From: an uncultured Lysobacteraceae bacterium
GTDB taxonomy: Bacteria > Pseudomonadota > Gammaproteobacteria > Xanthomonadales > Rhodanobacteraceae
Direction: 5' to 3'
Length of the DNA stretch: 14,884 nucleotides
Assembly (NCBI GenBank): GCA_946482585.1
Contig: CAMLSI010000071.1
Location: 1 to 14,884, forward strand
The notes beneath the pieces were generated by a model. It saw nothing but the letters and a program-made list of their open reading frames with translations. It made no database searches and was not told the origin of the DNA. The stretch's first letter is position 1, and each line of letters begins with the position of its first letter. The position numbers and the translations under genes are program-made. Below, one piece after another: positions 1 through 6,726 of this stretch.

Positions 1-107
1 TCGATGCCGGCGCAAAACTGTCGGCCGAAGCCGCCGGCAAGTTGCGCGAGGGCGCCGACGGCAACGAACGGCTGCTCGCGCTGATCAAGCGCGCGAGCGC
101 GAAGTAA
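1..107 (+). CDS. 3' end of an unidentified gene
   Basis: An open frame enters from the left edge (first full codon at 3) and ends at a TAA at 105-107. It gives 34 residues rich in Ala, Lys, Glu and Leu, ending in LIKRASAK. The piece looks like an amphipathic C-terminal helix. The tail does not resemble the end of peptide chain release factor 2 (prfB), which often precedes lysS in gammaproteobacteria. I cannot name the product. It is on the same strand as lysS, 57 nt upstream, so the two could share a transcript unless the hairpin at 123-142 separates them. Confidence 0.55.
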   Translation, partial: DAGAKLSAEAAGKLREGADGNERLLALIKRASAK

Positions 108-122
108 ACGCAGGCAATTGCC

Positions 123-142
123 GGAGCCGGTTCTCCGGCTCC
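123..142 (+). terminator. GC-rich hairpin between the upstream gene and lysS
   Basis: A perfect 8-bp inverted repeat, GGAGCCGG / CCGGCTCC, surrounds a TTCT loop. It lies 15 nt after the upstream stop and 22 nt before the lysS start. No T-run follows, so it is not a classical intrinsic terminator. It could be a weak terminator, an mRNA-stabilising stem or a leader structure for lysS. Confidence 0.35.
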
Positions 143-164
143 CGAGTCGAGTGGGAATACAGCG

Positions 165-1703
<1,539 letters not shown>

Positions 1704-1719
1704 CGGCGTCGTAACGGCG

Positions 1720-1756
1720 CCGCCGGCACTGTCGCCCGATTCGCCGACGCCGGCGG
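1720..1756 (+). terminator. possible stem-loop downstream of lysS
   Basis: CCGCCGGC (1720-1727) can pair with GCCGGCGG (1749-1756) around a 21-nt loop, beginning 17 nt after the lysS stop. The loop is long and no T-run follows. In such GC-rich sequence a match like this can arise by chance. It is the only candidate end signal seen for lysS. Confidence 0.22.
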
Positions 1757-1765
1757 TCGGCAGCC

Positions 1766-1794
1766 GGCGATGGCGATGGCGATGGCGATGGCGA
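1766..1794 (+). repeat. GGCGAT hexanucleotide tandem repeat
   Basis: There are four perfect GGCGAT units followed by a partial fifth (GGCGA), without interruption, in the non-coding gap between lysS and the YciI-like gene. The array ends 18 nt before a TAGAAT -10-like hexamer, so its last unit supplies the position where a -35 element would sit. Uninterrupted arrays of this kind can change copy number by replication slippage. Confidence 0.9.
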
Positions 1795-1817
1795 GCCGCA
1801 ACCCCCGACACTAGAAT
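1789..1817 (+). promoter_or_regulatory. sigma-70-like promoter candidate for the yciI-bolA-isomerase genes
   Basis: TAGAAT at 1812-1817 matches five of six bases of the -10 consensus. At a 17-bp spacing lies TGGCGA (1789-1794), a poor -35 match (three of six) formed by the end of the GGCGAT repeat. The same CTAGAATC context, with TGGCG at similar spacing, precedes the aminotransferase gene near 4491-4519. The -10 is about 48 nt upstream of the start codon at 1865. Confidence 0.45.
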
Positions 1818-1864
1818 CATCGACCGGCGAGCGCCGTCGCTCCCGCACGAGGAACTCTCGACCC

Positions 1865-2164
1865 ATGTGGTATGCGATTACCGGCTACGACCGCGAAGAC
1901 TCACTGGCGCAGCGGCTCGCCGCACGACCCGCGCACCTCGCGCGCCTCGACGCGCTGAAGCAGGAAAGCCGTCTGCTGCTGGCTGGCCCGTTCCCGGCGA
2001 TCGATGCAGTGGACCCCGGCGCGGCCGGCTTCAGCGGCAGCCTCATCGTCGCCGAATTCACCGATCTGGCGGCGGCGCAGGCCTGGGCCGATGCCGATCC
2101 CTATGTGGAAGCCGGCGTCTACGCGCGCGTCGACGTGCGCCCGTTCAAGAAGGTGTTGCCGTGA
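1865..2164 (+). CDS. YciI-like protein
   Basis: This 99-residue product matches the YciI-like family, small ferredoxin-like-fold proteins of mostly unknown role. Visible family features are the N-terminal strand MWYAITGYD, the conserved His24 in RPAHLARL, the GPFPA turn at 41-45, the ADADPY segment with Asp78 at 75-80, and the closing VRPFKKV strand. The His/Asp pair is the presumed active-site dyad of the family, but no substrate is known. The ATG at 1865 is preceded by AGGA 11 bases upstream and by the promoter candidate near 1812. Its stop overlaps the GTG of the bolA gene, so the two are probably translationally coupled. The family assignment is secure; the function is unknown. Confidence 0.9.
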   Translation: MWYAITGYDREDSLAQRLAARPAHLARLDALKQESRLLLAGPFPAIDAVDPGAAGFSGSLIVAEFTDLAAAQAWADADPYVEAGVYARVDVRPFKKVLP

Positions 2165-2427
2165 GCGATCGGCTCGAACGCATCCGTGCCGCGCTCGTGC
2201 GGCTCGAGCCCTCGCAGCTCGACCTCATCGACGAAAGCCACAAGCATGCGGGGCACGAGGGGGCGCGCGACGGTCGCGGCCATTTCCGCGTGCGCATCGT
2301 CGCGGCGCAGTTCGAAGGACGCGCGCCGCTGGCGCGCCATCGATTGGTCTACGCCGCGCTCGGCGACCTGATGCAAACCGATATCCACGCGCTCGCGATC
2401 GACGCGCGCGCGCCGCACGAAGTCTGA
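2161..2427 (+). CDS. bolA: BolA family protein (GTG start)
   Basis: BolA proteins partner monothiol glutaredoxins in iron-sulfur cluster handling and affect envelope and stress physiology. The 88-residue product shows the family core: [11 protein letters not shown] at about 23-33, then [15 protein letters not shown] from 40, then [10 protein letters not shown] in the helix, and the conserved C-terminal IHALAI with His76. I chose the GTG at 2161 because it overlaps the preceding stop in a GTGA arrangement, has GAAGG seven bases upstream (2149-2153) and gives the standard N-terminus [11 protein letters not shown]. No ATG in the frame keeps the full domain. It sits 10 nt before the lipoprotein isomerase gene in what looks like a three-gene transcript. 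Confidence 0.92.
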   Translation: MSDRLERIRAALVRLEPSQLDLIDESHKHAGHEGARDGRGHFRVRIVAAQFEGRAPLARHRLVYAALGDLMQTDIHALAIDARAPHEV

Positions 2428-2437
2428 GGAGCCGTCC

Positions 2438-3277
2438 ATGCGTAGAGTCCTGTCCCTGCTGGTCCTTGCGTCGCTGGCCGGCTGTTCCGGCGGCAGCGGC
2501 AAGCCGCCGGTGATCCAGTACGCCGGCGGCGAGCCCGTGTTGCGCGTCAACGACCAGCCGGTGCCGACGGCGCTGCTCGAGGAAGTCGCGCGCGGCCGCG
2601 GCCTCGATCTCGCCAATCCCGAACAGCGCCAGCGCGCGATCAAGGAACTGTCCGACTACGTGCTGCTCGCGAACGTCGCGCGCAGGCAGGGCATGGAAGA
2701 CGATCCGAAGTTCGGCGCGACGGTCGAAGCGCAGCGTCTCCAGGGTGTCGCGAACGCGACCATGGAGTTCTACGCGCGCACGCATGCGATCACCGAAGAC
2801 ATGCTCAAGGCGGAATACGACACGCAGGTCGCGAAGGCCGGCAGCGAGTCCTACGATTTCAGCCAGTTGCTGTTCGACAACGAAGCCGATGCCCTGAAGG
2901 CCGGCGAGGAACTGCTGGGCGGCAAGGCGTGGAACGCGCTCTACGCCGAATGGCAGAGCAAGGCCAAGCAGGCGCGCGAATTCACGGACGTGCGTCTCGT
3001 GCAGTTGCCGTCGCAGGAACTCATGGATGCGCTCAAGGCGCTCAAGGCCGGCGAATCGAGCAAGGTGCCGGTGAAGTCGCAGTACGGCTGGCATTTGCTG
3101 CACGTCGCCGCCACGAAGCCGGTGACGCCGCCCGCTTTCGATGCAGTCCGCGGCGAACTGCAGAAGCGCATGATCGCGCGTCAGGGCGAGCAGTGGATGC
3201 AGAAGCTGCGCGGCGATGCCGTGATCGTCGACCTCAAGGCGCCCAAACCCGCCGAGCCTGCGCCGGCGCAGCAGTAG
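2438..3277 (+). CDS. SurA/PpiC-type peptidyl-prolyl isomerase lipoprotein
   Basis: The 279-residue product is probably a lipid-anchored periplasmic folding factor. Residues 1-15 are a lipoprotein signal with lipobox LAGC, so Cys16 should be lipidated; Ser at +2 predicts outer-membrane sorting. Residues about 34-125 form a SurA-N-like helical region that begins VLRVNDQPVP. A parvulin-like region at about 134-228 starts with the strand YDFSQLLFD and ends with the hallmark QYGWHLLHV. The usual GDLGW-like stretch in the middle of parvulin domains is not visible; the segment reads FTDVRLVQLP instead, so catalysis may be weak or absent. The C-terminus is Pro/Ala rich. AGGAG at 2427-2431 lies six bases before the ATG. 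The EpsD-type lipoprotein subfamily is an alternative label. Confidence 0.85.
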   Translation: MRRVLSLLVLASLAGCSGGSGKPPVIQYAGGEPVLRVNDQPVPTALLEEVARGRGLDLANPEQRQRAIKELSDYVLLANVARRQGMEDDPKFGATVEAQRLQGVANATMEFYARTHAITEDMLKAEYDTQVAKAGSESYDFSQLLFDNEADALKAGEELLGGKAWNALYAEWQSKAKQAREFTDVRLVQLPSQELMDALKALKAGESSKVPVKSQYGWHLLHVAATKPVTPPAFDAVRGELQKRMIARQGEQWMQKLRGDAVIVDLKAPKPAEPAPAQQ

Positions 3278-3329
3278 AAGAGGCCTCCGTTTCTCGGGGC
3301 AGAGCGTGTTCCGACGGTTTCCTCGGCGC

Positions 3330-4460
3330 TCAGTGCACGAGGAAATCTTCCCAGGCGGCGATACCGGCATCGATGCCGTCGCGGCCGAAGCCGACGCGGA
3401 AGCGGTCGGTCGGGACCGGCAGCAGCGCGGATTCGAACAGGCTGGCCGGGAGCAGCAGCACGCCGGCCTCCTCGACGAGCCGGCGGCAATGCGTTTCGAC
3501 GCCGTCGGCGCCGAGATAGCGCGCGAAGCCGACGCAGCCGCCGTCCGGTTCGCGCCATTCGTAGCGATCGGGATGGGCCGCGAAGAACGCGCCGAGCCTG
3601 GCGAGATTTGCGCGGCAGCGCGCGCGGTTGCGGGCGAGCAGGGTATCGGCCGCCTTCAGCGCGATCGTCGCGAGCACTTCCGACGGCTTCGCATTGCAGA
3701 TCGAGAGATAGTGCTTGTAGCGCTCCATGCGCGACAGCAGCGCATGGTCGCGGCAGGCGATCCAGCCGATGCGCAGGCCGGGCAGGCCGTAGGCCTTGGA
3801 CATCACGCCGAGCGACAGACCCGTGACGCAGAGATCGGCCGCCTGCGGCAGACGCAGCGCTTCGTCGCGTTCGAGGCCGCGATAGACCTCGTCGGAAAAT
3901 AGATGGATGCCGCGTTCCGCGCAGATCGCGGCGATGGCCGCGAACGTGTCGGCGCGCGCGATCGCGCCGGTCGGGTTGTTCGGAAAATTCAGCGCGACGA
4001 CGCGCGTGTTCGGCCGCAGCGCGGCGCGGAATTCGTCGAGGTCGGGCTGCCAGTCGTTCGCGGCGTGCAGCGCGAGACCGCTGACCGAACCGGCGCAGTC
4101 CAGCGCGAGCGTTTCCATCGACTGATAGTTCGGCACGCTGACGATGGCATGGTCGTCCTTGCCGAGCAGCACGCGCAATGCGCAATAGATGCCTTCCTCG
4201 GCGCCGGCGAAGGTGAGCACGTCGGCGGCGTCGAGTCCGTCGTAGCCGGCCGCGATCGCCGCGCGCAGCGGTTCCGTGCCCCAGGTTTCGCCGTAGCCGA
4301 GACTCAACTGCTCCCAGCGCTCGCGCTCCGCGTCGCTGGCGAGCGCGAGCAGTTCGCTCAGCCGCAGCGTCTGTGCGTCGCTCGCGGTCATGTGGTGCCG
4401 TGCGCTGAACTCCCAGCGCGAGAAATATGTTTCCAGGCGAAAGTCGGGCAGGATGCTCAT
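3330..4460 (-). CDS. PLP-dependent aminotransferase, class I/II (fold type I)
   Basis: This 376-residue enzyme should transfer an amino group between an amino acid and a keto acid using pyridoxal phosphate. Visible fold-type I features are the cofactor-phosphate loop near 86-92 (GAEEGIY), FPNNPTG at 159-165, SDEVYRGLE with Asp190 and Tyr193, SKAYGLPGLRIGW with Schiff-base Lys222, and a C-terminal RFRVGFG carrying the probable carboxylate-binding Arg. Length and motifs resemble the branch of class I/II enzymes that includes capreomycidine-synthase-like proteins, but the substrate cannot be read from the sequence. It converges on the isomerase gene with only 52 nt between the two stops. It lies 112 nt downstream of the DUF2461 gene and has its own TAGAAT promoter candidate, so it is probably transcribed separately. 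Confidence 0.88.
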   Translation of the reverse strand: MSILPDFRLETYFSRWEFSARHHMTASDAQTLRLSELLALASDAERERWEQLSLGYGETWGTEPLRAAIAAGYDGLDAADVLTFAGAEEGIYCALRVLLGKDDHAIVSVPNYQSMETLALDCAGSVSGLALHAANDWQPDLDEFRAALRPNTRVVALNFPNNPTGAIARADTFAAIAAICAERGIHLFSDEVYRGLERDEALRLPQAADLCVTGLSLGVMSKAYGLPGLRIGWIACRDHALLSRMERYKHYLSICNAKPSEVLATIALKAADTLLARNRARCRANLARLGAFFAAHPDRYEWREPDGGCVGFARYLGADGVETHCRRLVEEAGVLLLPASLFESALLPVPTDRFRVGFGRDGIDAGIAAWEDFLVH

Positions 4461-4490
4461 CGCGCGCTCCGTCGGCAGGCAGGGACATCG

Positions 4491-4519
4491 ATTCTAGGCA
4501 GGGACGACGACAGCGCCAG
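4491..4519 (-). promoter_or_regulatory. sigma-70-like promoter candidate for the aminotransferase
   Basis: Read on the minus strand, TAGAAT occupies 4496 to 4491. CTGGCG is centred 17 bp upstream (4519-4514) as a weak -35 match. The -10 ends about 30 nt before the start codon at 4460. The CTAGAATC core and the upstream TGGCG repeat the arrangement seen at 1789-1817. Confidence 0.45.
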
Positions 4520-4544
4520 GCTGCGAACGTCCGGGTCGGACGGC

Positions 4545-4556
4545 GCGCGGCCGCGC
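4545..4556. other. 12-bp GC palindrome after the DUF2461 gene
   Basis: GCGCGGCCGCGC is a perfect palindrome in the gap between the DUF2461 stop and the aminotransferase promoter candidate. It is flanked by further GCGC self-complementary blocks (4557-4574). Together they could form a GC-rich stem at the end of the sigma-kinase-sbcB-DUF2461 transcript. There is no T-run, and GC-rich chance pairing is possible. Confidence 0.25.
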
Positions 4557-4572
4557 AACGGCGCTGCGCGCG

Positions 4573-5256
4573 TCAGAAATCGAGCTCGAGCGCGGCGCAG
4601 AGATAGTCGATCATCGGCGCGACGCGTTTGAACGTGTCCACGAGATAGGGCTTGAATTCGGCCGAGGTCGCGAACGTGTCGTCGAACGTGGCGGACGCGA
4701 CGAAGTCCTTGCGCCGGATGTCGGCGATGAGTTCGTGATTCGGGTCGAAGCCGCGCGGCGGACGCGTCAGCGACTCGCCGCCCGGCGTCAGACGGTCGCG
4801 GAAGGCCTTGCTCTGAGTCGCTTTCTTCCAGGCGGCCGGATTGTCAGCGAGAAAATCGCGCACTTTCTTCAACGCATCGGGCTGCGGATGCCAGAGCCCG
4901 CCGCCGGCGAAACATTCGCCCGGCTGGATGTGCAGGTAGAACACGGGCGCCTCGATTCCCTTGCTGCGCTCGTGGAACAGGCGCGCGCCGGTCCAGGTCT
5001 TGTACGGCGTCTTGTCGTTGGCGAAGCGCGTGTCGCGATGCTGGCGGAACAGCGACCCGCCCTGGCTGCGCGTGTCGGCGCGATAGTGCGGGCTGATTTT
5101 CGCGAGCGGCGTCTGCAGGTCGCCGAGCAGACGCAGGAACGGCGCACGCAGCTGTTCCTCGTAGCGTGTCTTGTTGGCGAGGAACCATTCACGGTTGTTG
5201 TTGCGCGCGAGATCGCGCAGGAACGTGAAGGTCGCGGGCGTGAAATACGTGCTCAT
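4573..5256 (-). CDS. DUF2461 family protein
   Basis: The 227-residue product has the family's usual length and signature segments. The N-terminus is FTFLRDLARNNNREWF followed by NKTRYEEQ (11-35). A central block has FRQHRDTRFANDKTPYK (70-86) with the strongly conserved RDxRF and DKxPYK elements. YLHIQPGECFAGGGLWHP follows at about 107-124. The family is widespread in bacteria and also found in fungi; its biochemical role is not established, and I do not assign one. The ATG at 5256 has only a weak GGA upstream. The gene starts 27 nt after sbcB, on the same strand, so it is probably the last gene of the sigma-kinase-sbcB transcript. That is the only functional clue here. Confidence 0.9.
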   Translation of the reverse strand: MSTYFTPATFTFLRDLARNNNREWFLANKTRYEEQLRAPFLRLLGDLQTPLAKISPHYRADTRSQGGSLFRQHRDTRFANDKTPYKTWTGARLFHERSKGIEAPVFYLHIQPGECFAGGGLWHPQPDALKKVRDFLADNPAAWKKATQSKAFRDRLTPGGESLTRPPRGFDPNHELIADIRRKDFVASATFDDTFATSAEFKPYLVDTFKRVAPMIDYLCAALELDF

Positions 5257-5283
5257 CGTGTTCCGGAATAGGAGAGGTCGGGG

Positions 5284-6726
5284 TCAGGCGGCCAGCGCGC
5301 GACGGCGCTCGTCGCCGTAGGCCTGCAGTGCATCGAGCAGAGCGATCTGCGCGGCCTGCGCCGGATCGGCGCGCAGGGCGCCGATCAGCGCGAAGTAGTC
5401 GTCGAAGGTCAAGGTCGTGAGTTCGGTCTTGCGTTCCAGGCGCTCGCGGCAGAACGCCTGCCAGCGTGCGGCTTCGTCGGGCGTCAGGTGTTCGGGCCAG
5501 TTGCGCGCGCGGTAGCGCCAGAGCAGTTCGGTCAGGCGCGGATCGCGGAACGAGAAGTTCCGTGCGGCGAGTTGCGCCGGCGGCGTCGCGCGCACGTCGC
5601 GCAGCAGGCGCTTGTCGGCATCGCCGATGAATCCGCCGTAGAGCGCGAGCTCGGGATCGGGTGCGGCCTCGTCGTACGACCGCGCGAAGACCTGCTGCAG
5701 CTTGGCCGCGAGGCCGGGTTGATCGCGCAGGCGTTCGAGATGCGCGAGGCAGCGCGGCGGATCGAGGCCGATCCGCGCGAGATCGACGCCAGCCAGCGCC
5801 GACAACGGCGCGAGCGCGGGCGAACGATTGGCATGCACGAGTTTCAGCGGAATGCGCTCGACATCGTCGGGCAGATCGGCACGCGCGCTGAATACGCGGT
5901 CGGCGATCGCGTCGGCGTCCAGCGTCAGCAGCGGCGCGGGATCGGCGTCGAGGTCGTAGACGATGATCGCGTTGGGTTGCGTCGCATGCACGGCGAGCGG
6001 CGCCACGAGCGCGAGGCAGCCGCGGCTCGCCGGAAATCGCGACGACACGTGGAGCACCGGCGTGCGTCGCGCGACGTCGAGCAGTTCGAACGCGCGCTGC
6101 TTGCGGCGCAGCGCGAAATAGAACTCGAACAGGCGCGGCTGACGCGCGCGCAACAGGCGGGCGAGGCCGATCAGCGCGTGCACGTCCGACAGCGCGTCGT
6201 GGGCGCGCTCCTGCTGCAGGCGGTTCGCGCGTGCGAGATCTTCGAGGCGGAAACTCGGCGTGCCGTCCTCGCGGCGCGGCCATTCCACGCCCTGGGGCCG
6301 CAGCGCGTAGGTCATGCGGACGAGATCGATGAGGTCCCAGCGCGAATTGCCGTTCTCCCACTCGCGCGCGTAGGGCTCGTAGAAGTTGCGGTAGAGAAGA
6401 TTGCGAGTGAACTCGTCGTCGAAGCGCAGCGAGTTGTAGCCGACCGTGCAGGTGCCCGGCGTCGCCATCGCCTCGTGCACGTGGGCGGCGAACTCGGCTT
6501 CGGGCATGCCGTCGCGCTGCAGTTGCTGCGGCGTGATGCGCGTGATGAGCGCCGCCTGCGGATGCGGCAGCACGTCGGGTGCGGGCGCGCAGAACAGTTC
6601 GATCGGATCGCCGACGAGTTCGAGGTTCGTGTCCGTGCGCAACGCGGCGAACTGGCATGGCCGGTCGCGGCGCGGATCGGCGCCGGAGGTTTCGTAGTCG
6701 TGCCAGAGAAACGTCGGATGGGTCAT
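5284..6726 (-). CDS. sbcB: exodeoxyribonuclease I
   Basis: Exonuclease I digests single-stranded DNA 3' to 5' and acts in recombination, mismatch repair and removal of ssDNA tails. The 480-residue product has the DEDDh catalytic set: Asp10 and Glu12 in WHDYETSG, Asp103 in YNSLRFDDEF, and His176 with Asp181 in AHDALSDVHAL. Each lies exactly five residues before the E. coli ExoI positions as I recall them (15, 17, 108, 181, 186), so the nuclease core has no gaps. The middle and C-terminal parts keep the SH3-like and ExoI C-terminal helical regions (RNFSFRDPRLTELLWRYRARN). Its ATG overlaps the kinase stop by four bases (ATGA). Translational coupling to a signalling kinase is unusual for this gene. 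Confidence 0.96.
   Translation of the reverse strand: MTHPTFLWHDYETSGADPRRDRPCQFAALRTDTNLELVGDPIELFCAPAPDVLPHPQAALITRITPQQLQRDGMPEAEFAAHVHEAMATPGTCTVGYNSLRFDDEFTRNLLYRNFYEPYAREWENGNSRWDLIDLVRMTYALRPQGVEWPRREDGTPSFRLEDLARANRLQQERAHDALSDVHALIGLARLLRARQPRLFEFYFALRRKQRAFELLDVARRTPVLHVSSRFPASRGCLALVAPLAVHATQPNAIIVYDLDADPAPLLTLDADAIADRVFSARADLPDDVERIPLKLVHANRSPALAPLSALAGVDLARIGLDPPRCLAHLERLRDQPGLAAKLQQVFARSYDEAAPDPELALYGGFIGDADKRLLRDVRATPPAQLAARNFSFRDPRLTELLWRYRARNWPEHLTPDEAARWQAFCRERLERKTELTTLTFDDYFALIGALRADPAQAAQIALLDALQAYGDERRRALAA

Noticed and set aside
3278..3329. Possible bidirectional terminator between the isomerase and the aminotransferase.
   Set aside because: Only an 8-bp palindrome (GAGGCCTC at 3280-3287) is visible, too short to form a stem with a loop, and there is no adequate T-run.
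3181..4488. A 435-codon minus-strand frame over the aminotransferase region.
   Set aside because: It is a different reading frame of the same DNA; the product is Arg-rich without motifs, while the 376-residue frame has all the PLP-enzyme motifs.
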